From: Nitrospirota bacterium
GTDB taxonomy: Bacteria; Nitrospirota; Thermodesulfovibrionia; UBA6902
NCBI GenBank assembly: GCA_016222905.1
Contig: JACRPZ010000010.1
Span: forward strand, 1-63,240
Direction of reading: 5' to 3'
DNA: 63,240 nt
Each line of letters opens with the position of its first letter. Within the stretch, counting starts at the first letter, position 1. Below, piece by piece: positions 52,149 through 61,547 of this stretch. The position numbers and the translations under genes were made by a program. Under the pieces are notes generated by a model. It saw nothing but the letters and a program-made list of their open reading frames with translations. It was not told the DNA's origin and ran no database searches.

Positions 52149-53321
52149 ATGAATCGGGCTAAGAATTTTATCAAGAATATTGCGGTCCTCTTAATAGGAA
52201 TCGTTCTGTCTTTTATTATTCTGGAAGGCATACTCAGAATCTATAATCCTTTTGAGTCCAGAGTTAAAGGGGATAAAATCGTACTGCCTGTTAATAAGGA
52301 ATATATAATAGAGAATGCCAAGTTAAGAAAACGATTTCAAAAATCATTAAAAAAATTTGATGATACAATCATTCACAGAAAAAATTCTTTAGGCTTCAGA
52401 GGCGAAAAACCGCCAAGGGATTTTGCCGATTATTTAACGATCGTCACTGTCGGGGGCAGCACCACGGAATGTACATTTCTCTCAGAGGGGAAAACATGGA
52501 CAGATGTTTTAGGGAAGAAATTAAAGAGAAAGTTTAATAGGTTATGGATCAACAATGCCGGTTTTGACGGTCATTCAACCTTTGGGCATATAATATTAAT
52601 GGAAGACTATATAATTAAGCTCAAACCTGATATGGTTTTATTTTTAGTAGGAGCAAATGATCAGGACAGGCAGGATATCGGCGAACAAGATATGGGAATA
52701 ATGAGGAATCAGTATGTGTTTTACTCTATGAAATCTTTTCTAAAATCCATGGCAAATCACAGTGAGGTTTTCTCGCTTGGACTGAATATTTATAGATACT
52801 ACAAAGCTAAGGAAATAGGCGTTGAGCATCAGGAAATAGATTTTGAGAACTTCAGAAATGTAGATGTAAATCAACAATTCATTGATGGGAAAATAAGATT
52901 TGAAAAAGAAGCGTTACGATTTCGTGAGAGTAAGTTATCACAAGGATATGAAAGAAGACTGAAAACATTAATTAACATCTCAAAAGATAACAATATAGAA
53001 CCTGTGTTGCTAACACAACCTTCACTTTATGGAAATTTTGTTGATGATGTAACAAATATTAACTTCAAATTCATAAGTCATGCATGGGATTCATTGGAAC
53101 TTTTCAATGATATTACCCGCAAGGTAGGAGCTGAAGAACATGTATTGGTTGTGGATCTGGCAAGGAAGATGCCCAAGAGCACAAAATATTATTATGACTG
53201 GTTTCATTTTACCAATGAAGGCGCTGAAAAAGTTGCAGAAAACATATATAATAGTTTGTATCCTTACATGACAGTAAAATATAATAAATATATGTCTCTG
53301 CAGGAGACTGCTTTGCAGTAA
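52149..53321 (+). CDS. membrane-anchored SGNH/GDSL hydrolase (copy 1)
   Basis: 390 residues. One N-terminal helix (about 8-27) is followed by KNSLGFRGEKPP and the SGNH blocks: nucleophile Ser104 in VGGSTTEC, Asn170 in VGANDQD, and a C-terminal D-W-F-H (about residue 365) with His. Such enzymes add or remove acetyl groups on surface sugars. A small DUF5989-like gene follows after 16 bases, an arrangement repeated at 56.8-57.8 kb. Topology predicts the catalytic domain outside the inner membrane. Confidence 0.85.
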   Translation: MNRAKNFIKNIAVLLIGIVLSFIILEGILRIYNPFESRVKGDKIVLPVNKEYIIENAKLRKRFQKSLKKFDDTIIHRKNSLGFRGEKPPRDFADYLTIVTVGGSTTECTFLSEGKTWTDVLGKKLKRKFNRLWINNAGFDGHSTFGHIILMEDYIIKLKPDMVLFLVGANDQDRQDIGEQDMGIMRNQYVFYSMKSFLKSMANHSEVFSLGLNIYRYYKAKEIGVEHQEIDFENFRNVDVNQQFIDGKIRFEKEALRFRESKLSQGYERRLKTLINISKDNNIEPVLLTQPSLYGNFVDDVTNINFKFISHAWDSLELFNDITRKVGAEEHVLVVDLARKMPKSTKYYYDWFHFTNEGAEKVAENIYNSLYPYMTVKYNKYMSLQETALQ

Positions 53322-53337
53322 TTAAAGGAGAACTATT

Positions 53338-53496
53338 ATGAGTAAGTTATCAATTATTTCAGAGTTCTGGGATTTTCTGAGGGTTAGAAAGAAATGGTGG
53401 TTAACGCCTATCGTGCTATTCCTTGTTTTGCTTGGCGCGTTGATCATCTTTACAGAGGGGTCTGCTGTAGCTCCTTTTATCTACACACTATTCTAA
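53338..53496 (+). CDS. DUF5989-like small membrane protein (52 residues)
   Basis: 52 residues starting at an ATG with AAAGGAG eight bases upstream. The sequence is EFWDFLRVRKKWWLTPIV, one membrane helix, then EGSAVAPFIYTLF at the C-terminus, the pattern of the DUF5989 family as I recall it. These small proteins are commonly encoded beside SGNH hydrolases and carbamoyltransferase or SxtJ-like genes in surface glycan clusters. Here it follows an SGNH gene by 16 bases. Function unknown; a partner or regulator of the membrane enzyme is plausible. Confidence 0.85.
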   Translation: MSKLSIISEFWDFLRVRKKWWLTPIVLFLVLLGALIIFTEGSAVAPFIYTLF

Positions 53497-53555
53497 GGAG
53501 TGCTCGTAAAATAGTTTTTTCGGAACATAGACTCCCTTAAGAATATTCTCCGGAT

Positions 53556-53594
53556 AGATGAACAATAGTAAAGGGAATTTACTATTGTTCATCT
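53556..53594. repeat. perfect 17-bp hairpin
   Basis: AGATGAACAATAGTAAA (53556-53572) and its exact complement (53578-53594) flank a GGGAA loop. The stem is very stable for its AT content but has no T-tract. It lies in the 199-base gap between the DUF5989-like gene and the next membrane protein, with the rest of the gap featureless. Confidence 0.75.
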
Positions 53595-53695
53595 GAATAC
53601 CGCAACTAAATATATCCGGGTTGCACCTCTCAGTTACTTAATCTAATCCAATGCCTGTGGAAACGCATGAAGGCCAATAAAATATTGCGATTATA

Positions 53696-55282
53696 ATGCT
53701 GCTAAAAAAACATCCTTTTATAAAAAAACTGATCTTCAGTATTGGGGTTATTCTATGTTTTTTTGTGGTTTTTATTGTGGTATACGCTCCAGTAATACAA
53801 AAAGGTTATTTTTATTTGGATGATTACGCTTATTTCAGGCACGATAAGCCATCATTATCATTTTTTATGGATGAATCCTTTCGCGAAGGAAGAGTCTTGG
53901 AAGGACCGATCTTATATCTTATATCCACTTTTATTGAAACTTCCGAATCAACTAAAACAATACGTTTCATTGGCATTATCGGCATAGCTCTGTTGGCCTC
54001 TGTTATATGTGCTGTTTTTCGACGAGTTCGATTCAGATATGATCAAGCCTTTTTAATGAGCACATTAATTTGTTTATTGCCCTTTATGCAAATATTCGCA
54101 TCATGGATGATTATTATGCCATCTATCTATAGCGCTTTACTATCTTCTTTATCCGCGCTGCTGTTGTTTAATATTGTTTTTGAAAAAGGTAAAAAGCCTG
54201 CATATTCAGTCATCAGAGTATTGACAGCTGTTTTCTTGTTATTAACCGCTCTAAGCATAAACCAGCCGCCTGCAATGATGTACTGGGCGATGGGAATAAT
54301 CTTTTTTATTACAGATGATAATTTTGATTTTTCAAATAAAGAGCGCCGGCGGCAAGCAATAAGATATTTTTTAGTCGGTTTTTTTTCTATGGTAATCTAT
54401 TTTATTGTATTTATAAAATTAATTCCTTTTGTTATGAATATCTCAATATCCAGGGGCAACCTTGTATCCATTCAAGACATTTCCCAGCGATTTACGTGGT
54501 TTCTGACGGGGCCAGTTATGAGAACCATGAATTTATGGAATGCCAACCCAACTTATAAGTTTGCGGCCTTTATTGGAGTAATTATTTGCTCTGGAATCAT
54601 ATTAAACTTATTGCAAGTAATAAGAGAACAGGATCATTTTTCAGTAATTAATTTTTTTATAAGATATTCTCTAATCTCAGCTATAGTATTGTTATGCTAT
54701 CTTCCCAAGCTGATGATCATAGAACCTACATATGTACAAGCATACTGGTTCCGTACTTTAATATCTATTGCTACAGCCATTTTCATATTGTTTCTTTTTG
54801 AGGTTATTAATATTATTGAGTTCTTTAAATTTATCCCCAACTTTTCAGCAGAATTAAGGAAAACAACCATAACTTTATTATTAACAATCCTTACCATTAT
54901 TGCAGCCTTTTCAGCGCATAACAATGTTAATTATTTCTCCACACTCTACTCAACGGAATTAAATCATATAACAACTACTATTAAGAACTACGGCGTTTCC
55001 AATTTAATTAATATCTCAAAAATATATATCAGAAGACCAACGACAAGAGGATTTCCCGAAAATGATCGTTTCAATGAATTCAAAGGGGCACTAAATACAG
55101 CGCCAAAGGAAGGTATGATAAAATATGTAATAAAGAGAGCTTTGCATGATGTTGGTGTCAAACCGGAAGAAGTGCAAATTACACATGGCGCCCCTGATGA
55201 TCCTATCCCTTCTGACAAAATTATTTTGATTGTTGATATGACAGCAATAGAGCTTCTGGATAAATACATGAAAGTCAAATAA
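53696..55282 (+). CDS. polytopic membrane protein, GT-C glycosyltransferase-like
   Basis: 528 residues, about 11 membrane helices. Helix 1 is followed by a short loop with paired acidic residues (KGYFYLDDYAYFRHDKPS), the usual active-site loop of GT-C enzymes. A soluble C-terminal part of about 110 residues follows. The family is otherwise unrecognised. It is AT-rich like its neighbours, suggesting a variable surface-polysaccharide locus. A possible role is transfer of sugar from undecaprenyl phosphate in the periplasm. Confidence 0.6.
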   Translation: MLLKKHPFIKKLIFSIGVILCFFVVFIVVYAPVIQKGYFYLDDYAYFRHDKPSLSFFMDESFREGRVLEGPILYLISTFIETSESTKTIRFIGIIGIALLASVICAVFRRVRFRYDQAFLMSTLICLLPFMQIFASWMIIMPSIYSALLSSLSALLLFNIVFEKGKKPAYSVIRVLTAVFLLLTALSINQPPAMMYWAMGIIFFITDDNFDFSNKERRRQAIRYFLVGFFSMVIYFIVFIKLIPFVMNISISRGNLVSIQDISQRFTWFLTGPVMRTMNLWNANPTYKFAAFIGVIICSGIILNLLQVIREQDHFSVINFFIRYSLISAIVLLCYLPKLMIIEPTYVQAYWFRTLISIATAIFILFLFEVINIIEFFKFIPNFSAELRKTTITLLLTILTIIAAFSAHNNVNYFSTLYSTELNHITTTIKNYGVSNLINISKIYIRRPTTRGFPENDRFNEFKGALNTAPKEGMIKYVIKRALHDVGVKPEEVQITHGAPDDPIPSDKIILIVDMTAIELLDKYMKVK

Positions 55283-55352
55283 ATTCGCGCAGGGTTAGAT
55301 TATATTTAATAGGAGCTGTTTAGTTCACGGAAGGACAATTATCTAATTATAT

Positions 55353-56648
55353 ATGAAATTTTTTTTTGAAAAAACGATCCTCATAGCAATCTTACTTTTT
55401 AGCAGTTTATTGTTTTTTAAAACACCTGGGACTACCGATGTGGATGAGTGGCTCAAGCTGGCGCACAATGCTGATAAATATGGTGTCGTAAAAGGATATG
55501 CGGCTACAGTTGATTCGTTTGCGCATCCACCAGGCATGGCTTTATTTTCTTTCATATCAACTGAAATATCCACTTCATTAGGGTTATCGGAATTTATAGG
55601 GATAAAATTATCAACGTACTTATTTTTGTTTTTGACCTTGATTATTATTTACCGGGTAACAGAGAATTATTATTTAACCATAATCTCATATCTCCTTTTA
55701 ATGATAAACAGCTTGGGGCTTGTTTATTTAGATATATACTTTACCCCATTCTTGATCCTGAGTATATTTTTCTTGAAGAAAAAAAATGTACTGTTAACTA
55801 CTGTTTTTTATGGTCTCGCCTCTATGATCAAAATGCAAGTAATTGTGTTGATGCCTTTTTTTGTGCTCCAAATTTTAAATATTCATTCATTAAGTCAATT
55901 AAAAGATCTTGATTATAAAAAAATAACGATTCAATTCATTCTTCCGTATTTTTTAATATTCCTGGCGGTTTTACTTATTTATGGAATGCCTTTTATTCTT
56001 TCCTTTAAAACAGCTTACAAAGAGGATATGTTATCAGGAATGGCTACAAATATGGGATGGATTACCACATTTATCCTTCATTTATTTTTACCTGACACAT
56101 TTGGAAGCTTAGGAAATACTGATTTTGCAATCAGACTGATCAGGGGCGATAACATATATTTTAATATATTAAAATATATGTTTATTATTACATACACTAT
56201 TATCTTTATAATGTATTTCAAGCAAAAAGAAAAATCATTTGAAAATTTTCTTCTATATACAACAGCTGCGTTTCTATCATATTTTATTCTTAATAAAGGC
56301 GTTCATGAAAACCACTTGCACATTGCGGTTATTATGCTGCTCCTTTTGTACTGGGAAAATAAAAAATATTTTATTGATATGCTCATGTGGGGAATATTGT
56401 TCAACATCAATATGATAGTCTTTTATGGATTTGACGGGAGAGGGTTTAATAGATATGATCTTACGGCTTTACAAAATCCTTTTACGTCATACCGGGTTGT
56501 CGACTACCTTGATTTATCACTTTTATTTTCATTTGTTTGTGTTGCGGTATATTTTATCTTTATTTACAAATACATTCTTAAAAGAAACTTTCACTGCACC
56601 ACAGTGGACACCCGCAGTCCCGAAGGATATTTCAAACAATACCAGTAG
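55353..56648 (+). CDS. polytopic membrane protein, GT-C (mannosyltransferase-like)
   Basis: 431 residues, about 10 membrane helices. After helix 1 the loop TTDVDEWLKLAHNADKYG with DSFAHPPGMALFSF matches the D-x-D/HPP-type active-site loop of GT-C family transferases. FYGLASMIKMQVIVLMPF resembles the conserved K-x-Q helix of these enzymes. The last residues are polar and the stop is followed by a gap with a gene on the other strand. The acceptor is unknown. The start has no strong ribosome-binding site. Confidence 0.68.
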   Translation: MKFFFEKTILIAILLFSSLLFFKTPGTTDVDEWLKLAHNADKYGVVKGYAATVDSFAHPPGMALFSFISTEISTSLGLSEFIGIKLSTYLFLFLTLIIIYRVTENYYLTIISYLLLMINSLGLVYLDIYFTPFLILSIFFLKKKNVLLTTVFYGLASMIKMQVIVLMPFFVLQILNIHSLSQLKDLDYKKITIQFILPYFLIFLAVLLIYGMPFILSFKTAYKEDMLSGMATNMGWITTFILHLFLPDTFGSLGNTDFAIRLIRGDNIYFNILKYMFIITYTIIFIMYFKQKEKSFENFLLYTTAAFLSYFILNKGVHENHLHIAVIMLLLLYWENKKYFIDMLMWGILFNINMIVFYGFDGRGFNRYDLTALQNPFTSYRVVDYLDLSLLFSFVCVAVYFIFIYKYILKRNFHCTTVDTRSPEGYFKQYQ

Positions 56649-56724
56649 CCGATCATTGTCGTATTTATGTGATAATATGTATTTCGAGCGGATTAAAAAT
56701 TGATGAGGGAATGATGTCAGTCCA

Positions 56725-56859
56725 CTAAAAAACCTGATATACAAAAGCCCCTTTTTGGGGTCCGCCAGACAATACAATTAATATGATTGTTACCATAACA
56801 AGAATTACAAAAGGGATCAAAATGTAATATTTATATTTTTTAATAAATTCTTTAATCAA
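56725..56859 (-). CDS. DUF5989-like small membrane protein (44 residues)
   Basis: 44 residues from a TTG start with AGGAGG five bases upstream. The order is as in the 52-residue protein at 53338: E-F-x(2)-K-x-K-Y-Y-x-L-I-P, one hydrophobic helix, then GG-x(3)-GAFVYQVF at the C-terminus (compare SAVAPFIYTLF). It starts nine bases after the stop of the SGNH hydrolase on the same strand. The paired arrangement supports it as a real gene although it is short, low in similarity and TTG-initiated. Confidence 0.7.
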   Translation of the reverse strand: MIKEFIKKYKYYILIPFVILVMVTIILIVLSGGPQKGAFVYQVF

Positions 56860-56868
56860 GGCTTCCTC

Positions 56869-57840
56869 CTATTTTTTGTCAGATATAAAATCCAAAGCAT
56901 ATTCCGTTATCATTCGATGAGCCAATTTATTAGGATGCGCATCATCAAGAGAAACCCACAGTTCCATTGAATTTTCGTAATTTTCAAACAGCGGGGTCAG
57001 ATCTAACCAAGCAATATCATTATTCCTCAAAAAAGAAGCAACCAAGTTATATTCCTTCTTAAAGGGGTAGTTTTTCAAATTATGCAACTCCGGGAGAAGT
57101 ACAACCTGAAGCTCAATATTATTTAACCTGCAAACATCTTTTAATTGTAAAAATGCTTTCTGCGTATTTATCCAGCCAATCTGGTCATGCCTGTATAAAT
57201 CCACATAGTATTCATTGAAGGTTTTAGATTGAACAATATTATTGATAGCTCCATGAATGCGCGACCAGTAAAACGATAACAAACGAGAATGCGCCAAAAA
57301 CCAGAGCGTGGATTTTTTTGGTGTTTTTTCAGCATCGTTAATAAAGTAAAATAATACTGCTTTATCGGGTTTGTATTTCAAACCTTTTTCAATGAACAGG
57401 TTAACTTCCTGTTCAGTATTATAATTTCCTGTTCCAAAATTAATAATTTCGGTTGGATATATCTTGTTAATTTCCTGTTCCAGAAGATTTTCAAAAACGT
57501 CTTCCTGTTTGACTCCCCACCCGAGAGTGAGAGAGTCTCCCAGGAAAATTATTCTGTATTTATCCCCTTTTTGTATGGCATATTCCCTGTCTCTCAATCC
57601 ATCTGAATTTATATTAACCATTACATTCATTAATCGGGCACTTGAGTTGGGCCTGTGGACATGTCCGATCAGAGGATTCTCTGAATCGGTTTTTATACTC
57701 ATGGAATAACGGGACATCTCTATATCATAAATAGTTTTATGACTTAGATAAATTCGGATAATAAATTCACCAACCAGTAAACATATTATCAACGTAATAA
57801 ATAAAATAAGTATTTTTTTATCAAAATATTTTATATTCAC
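56869..57840 (-). CDS. membrane-anchored SGNH/GDSL hydrolase (copy 2)
   Basis: 323 residues with one N-terminal helix (about 9-28), an N-S-D-G-L-R motif, Ser103 in FLGDSLTLGWG, Asn in FINDAEKT and a C-terminal DDAHPNKLAH carrying the catalytic Asp/His. It resembles copy 1 in layout but is diverged. Likely an O-acetyl esterase or transferase partner acting on glycan outside the membrane. Followed by the small DUF5989-like gene, nine bases away. Confidence 0.85.
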   Translation of the reverse strand: MNIKYFDKKILILFITLIICLLVGEFIIRIYLSHKTIYDIEMSRYSMSIKTDSENPLIGHVHRPNSSARLMNVMVNINSDGLRDREYAIQKGDKYRIIFLGDSLTLGWGVKQEDVFENLLEQEINKIYPTEIINFGTGNYNTEQEVNLFIEKGLKYKPDKAVLFYFINDAEKTPKKSTLWFLAHSRLLSFYWSRIHGAINNIVQSKTFNEYYVDLYRHDQIGWINTQKAFLQLKDVCRLNNIELQVVLLPELHNLKNYPFKKEYNLVASFLRNNDIAWLDLTPLFENYENSMELWVSLDDAHPNKLAHRMITEYALDFISDKK

Positions 57841-57908
57841 TTTTGGTAACGATTAAAACTCTTACACCAAGATTTATTCTGTACTATTTAATTTAACTGC
57901 TATACTGG

Positions 57909-57976
57909 AAAAAATATAATATATCAAAATTTATTATATTTTTCAGTGAAACTCCCGCGCGGCAAGCCGCGAGGCA
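57909..57976. repeat. two adjacent palindromes in a divergent gap
   Basis: AAAAATATAATA (57910-57921) pairs with TATTATATTTTT (57932-57943). It is followed at once by a GC-rich hairpin CGCGGC-AA-GCCGCG (about 57959-57972) in an otherwise AT-rich region. The second looks like a REP-type unit. Both lie between the divergent SGNH genes at 57840 and 58112; the rest of the gap is AT-rich and plain. Confidence 0.6.
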
Positions 57977-58111
57977 TTCTGCAAAGATTTTTCGTAAAGA
58001 ATTTATGGTATTATTATATCTTATTATAAGTAATATTTTTTTCGTAAATAGAAATTATTTTAATCAGACATTTTCAATTTAATAATAATTAACGCATAAC
58101 GAAAGCAATAA

Positions 58112-59245
58112 ATGTGTCAACAATTGAAAGCCTTGGCCGTGGGGTCACTCAGTATTTTATTCTCTTTCTTGATTATTGAGATAGGCTTGCAATTGCTTGA
58201 TAAACCAAAACAACCTGTTAGTGGCTGGAATGATTGCAGAAAACCGAAGGAATGTAATTCTTTGGGTTTCAGAGGTAAAGAAATTGACTATTCTGATAGT
58301 GATTATGTTGTTATATTGCTGGGAGATTCACAGGTTGCAGCATGGAATGTTCCCTTTGAGCAAGCACCTGAAAGTCGTCTGCAGCATTTTTTAAAAAAGT
58401 ATAATAAAAATGTCAAAGTATTCACTATTGGAACCCATGGTTATGGTCAAGATCAGCAACTCTTAGCACTTAAGGAATATTTCAAAAAATATCGGGCTGA
58501 TTTAGTACTTCTTTTTCACTCTACCGAAACAGATATCTTGGACAATATATTCCCAGTTTCAGGAAGAAACAATACAATTAAACCAACTTTTTGGCTTGAA
58601 AATGGAGAGCTTCGCGGACCCACTGAAGAATGGTTGGAACCAGTGGGGCAACGCTTGAAGTTAGCCTTACTCTGGGCATCTTACTTTGGGAGGCCAATTG
58701 GAGAATCACGGCTGGAGAAATGGAAGAAGGATATCTTACCGCCTCCTTATCAGCCGTTGAGATACTATCAGGAAGAAGCCGACTATTCCTGGCAGGAGAA
58801 GTGGAAGGAAAGTCCGGTGGATGCATACAGGGGAATTGAGTATGAATTGGGGATGGGTGAAGGCATGAAGTTTACTCCAAGAAGTGAGATGCGGACATAT
58901 GGGATCAATTTAACAAGAAGATTGTTATCTGAAATAGAAAAACTATCAGAAGCAAATAATGGGCATTTTATTATTTTTAAAGATGAACAACCGTGGGAAC
59001 TGCAAAATCCAAACATGGGAAAAGTCTATTTTTTAAATGGTAAGTATTACAAAACATCGATGAGACAGTATCTCGATAATCTGAAAGATGTCTTTGATGG
59101 ATTTGAACATTACAGAATTCCCCTACATATGGATAATTATACCCAAAGTCCCGAAGATCAACACTTAAATCAACCGGCAATTTACAAATTAATGGAGAAA
59201 CTTTCTTTTATCATAAGCAATAAAGAATATTTTAAAGAAAAATAG
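58112..59245 (+). CDS. membrane-anchored SGNH/GDSL-like hydrolase (copy 3)
   Basis: 377 residues: one N-terminal helix (about 9-27), NSLGFRGKEID, Ser73 in LLGDSQVAAWN, and a C-terminal PEDQHLNQPAIY in the position of the D-x-x-H block. The Asn block is less clear (LLFHSTETDI), so activity is less certain than for copies 1 and 2. No DUF5989-like gene follows. A helical insert (about 165-240) is rich in Trp and Glu. Probably surface-sugar modification. Confidence 0.75.
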   Translation: MCQQLKALAVGSLSILFSFLIIEIGLQLLDKPKQPVSGWNDCRKPKECNSLGFRGKEIDYSDSDYVVILLGDSQVAAWNVPFEQAPESRLQHFLKKYNKNVKVFTIGTHGYGQDQQLLALKEYFKKYRADLVLLFHSTETDILDNIFPVSGRNNTIKPTFWLENGELRGPTEEWLEPVGQRLKLALLWASYFGRPIGESRLEKWKKDILPPPYQPLRYYQEEADYSWQEKWKESPVDAYRGIEYELGMGEGMKFTPRSEMRTYGINLTRRLLSEIEKLSEANNGHFIIFKDEQPWELQNPNMGKVYFLNGKYYKTSMRQYLDNLKDVFDGFEHYRIPLHMDNYTQSPEDQHLNQPAIYKLMEKLSFIISNKEYFKEK

Positions 59246-59482
59246 TTAGCTTTTTACTGATTGAATGAATTATCTTCCTCATCCCTCCTTTTTATATTGT
59301 TGATTAAATAGGTATAATATAAAAAAATATAACTTTTGGTAGCATTTCGCAATTTCTGCAAAATTGTTACAGACTAATTTATAAATAGTAGTGATTTTGA
59401 GCATAAACATTAACGAGAGTTATTTATAGTATCAGTTAACAATGATCTTAAAAATTACAGTATATCTCATTCGGACAGGGGT

Positions 59483-60448
59483 ATGATCAAAAAGTCTTCT
59501 TTGATAAAACTGTCTATTTTAATTCCTGTTTACAATTCTGAGAAAACTATCGGAAGATTGGTTGAAAACATTGTCAGTGATTTAAGTCCTCTATTTAAGC
59601 TTGAGATTGTGCTTGTTAACGATAATTCCCTTGATAATTCTGAAGAGATCTGCATATCTTTATTTGAAAAATTCAAAGAAAACGTCAAATTTTATTCCTT
59701 ATCAAAAAATGTTGGGGAACATAGTGCGGTTATGGCAGGACTGAACAAAGTCACAGGTGATTATGTTGTTATTATGGATGACGATTTTCAAAATCCAATA
59801 AGTGAGGTCGTCAAACTTGTCAATGAAGCAATTGAGGGACGACATGATGTGGTTTATTCACTTTATGAGAAGAAAAGGCATTCTTTATTTAGAAATTTTG
59901 GAAGTTGGTTTAACGACAAGGTAGCTAATATTATGCTTAAGAAACCTAAAGACCTGTATCTTTCAAGTTTTAAGGTCTTAAATAGATTTCTGGTAAACGA
60001 AATCATTAAATATAAATCTCCTTTCCCGTATATAGATGGCATCATATTACAAATTACAAATAAAATCGGAAAGGTCAGGGTTGAACATTCTGTACGCGAG
60101 GAAGGACGTTCAGGATATACAATAAAAAAATTGATTTCATTATGGCTGAACATGTTCACGAATTTTTCCATACTACCTTTGAGGCTCTCCATTATATTAG
60201 GATTTCTGTTTGCACTTGTAGGACTTTTTTTGGGAATTTACACAGTAATAGAAAAAATTATGAATCCTGCTCTCCCTGTTGGGTTTGCAAGCAGATTTGT
60301 GGGAATATCGGTTTTTGCAGGGATACAGTTAATAATATTGGGGATGCTTGGTGAATATGTCGGCAGAATATTTCTTGCCATCAACAAGAAACCTCAATAT
60401 ACCATTAGGAAGACATATGAACATATTGACAAAGAAAATCCGCAATAA
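59483..60448 (+). CDS. family 2 glycosyltransferase, lipid-phosphate sugar transferase type
   Basis: 321 residues. GT-A domain: LSILIPVYNSEKTIG, VLVNDNSLDNS, MDDDFQNPISEV. Two C-terminal membrane helices follow (about 235-260 and 270-295) ending in GEYVGRIFLAINKKPQY. This is the ArnC/DPM1-like type that charges undecaprenyl phosphate. It overlaps the next gene, an epimerase, by 32 bases, which indicates coupled translation and probably a shared sugar. Confidence 0.9.
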   Translation: MIKKSSLIKLSILIPVYNSEKTIGRLVENIVSDLSPLFKLEIVLVNDNSLDNSEEICISLFEKFKENVKFYSLSKNVGEHSAVMAGLNKVTGDYVVIMDDDFQNPISEVVKLVNEAIEGRHDVVYSLYEKKRHSLFRNFGSWFNDKVANIMLKKPKDLYLSSFKVLNRFLVNEIIKYKSPFPYIDGIILQITNKIGKVRVEHSVREEGRSGYTIKKLISLWLNMFTNFSILPLRLSIILGFLFALVGLFLGIYTVIEKIMNPALPVGFASRFVGISVFAGIQLIILGMLGEYVGRIFLAINKKPQYTIRKTYEHIDKENPQ

Positions 60449-61424
60449 ATTTAGAGATAAGAAAGTCATTATAACTGGGGGATTAGGCTTTATAGGCTCA
60501 AACCTGGCTCAACGTTTGGTCGGCTACGGCGCTAAAGTTTTATTAGTTGACTCGCTTATACCTGAATACGGAGGTAACTTATTCAATATTAAGGGCATTG
60601 AGAATAATGTTGAAGTAAATATCGCAGATGTTCGTGATATACATAGCATGCGATATCTTGTACAGGGTAAGGACTATTTATTTAACTTAGCTGGACAGAC
60701 AAGTCATACGGATTCAATGAAAGATCCTTATGCGGATCTGGAGATTAATTGCCGGGCACAATTATCAATTCTGGAAGTCTGCCGAAATTATAATCCTTCC
60801 GTAAAAATTGTATTTGCCAGCACCAGACAGATATATGGGGTGCCTGATTATTTGCCTGTTGATGAGCGTCATTTGCTTCACCCTACGGATGTAAATGGAA
60901 TAAACAAGATGGCCGGTGAGTGGTATCATATTCTTTATAATAATGTCTATGGGATTCGATCATGTTCCTTGCGGTTGACCAATACATATGGCCCCCGTAT
61001 GAGAGTAAAAGACGCCCGTCAGACTTTTCTGGGCATCTGGATAAAACAGATTCTCAAGGGAGAAGAGGTGAAAGTATTCGGTGACGGGAAACAGATGCGG
61101 GACTTCAATTACGTAGAAGATGTGGTAGATGCTTTTGTGCTATCAGCGATAAGTGAAGAAGCATCCGGACAAATTTTTAATTTGGGGTGTAACGAGCATA
61201 TTAACCTGAAAAATTTGGCAAAACTATTAATAAACATTAACAAAGCAGGGGCTTTTTCTCTTGTCCCTTTTCCACCTGAAAGGAAACAGATAGATATCGG
61301 AGACTATTACGGAGATTTCAGAAAAATCAGTTCGAGATTAGGTTGGGAACCAAAAACAACTCTTATGGAAGGGTTATCTTGTACTTTGGAATATTATAGA
61401 AAATACGGCAAATATTATTGGTAG
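60417..61424 (+). CDS. NAD-dependent sugar epimerase/dehydratase (extended SDR)
   Basis: About 335 residues. The NAD site VIITGGLGFIGSNLAQRL, FNLAGQTSHTDSM, and a catalytic region (ASTRQIYGVPDYLP; in place of the usual YxxxK, NGINKMAGEWYHI) are visible. The usual active-site Tyr is therefore unclear: the sequence reads DVNGINKMAGE, with Asn-Gly-Ile-Asn-Lys, so Tyr may be replaced by Gly or shifted. The start ATG at 60417 has AGGA nearby and lies inside the GT2 gene. Probable nucleotide-sugar epimerase for surface glycan, but the atypical motif is a caution. Confidence 0.85.
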   Translation: MNILTKKIRNKFRDKKVIITGGLGFIGSNLAQRLVGYGAKVLLVDSLIPEYGGNLFNIKGIENNVEVNIADVRDIHSMRYLVQGKDYLFNLAGQTSHTDSMKDPYADLEINCRAQLSILEVCRNYNPSVKIVFASTRQIYGVPDYLPVDERHLLHPTDVNGINKMAGEWYHILYNNVYGIRSCSLRLTNTYGPRMRVKDARQTFLGIWIKQILKGEEVKVFGDGKQMRDFNYVEDVVDAFVLSAISEEASGQIFNLGCNEHINLKNLAKLLININKAGAFSLVPFPPERKQIDIGDYYGDFRKISSRLGWEPKTTLMEGLSCTLEYYRKYGKYYW

Positions 61425-61547
61425 AATAAAATCATATTCGCATAATCAATTTGCTTATTCTAAGCTCAAAATAGATAAAACAACTGTGAGTCGTTATAAT
61501 AAATCTGCTTAATTCCAGAAAGCCAATCGGGAAAAGTTATTTGGGGT

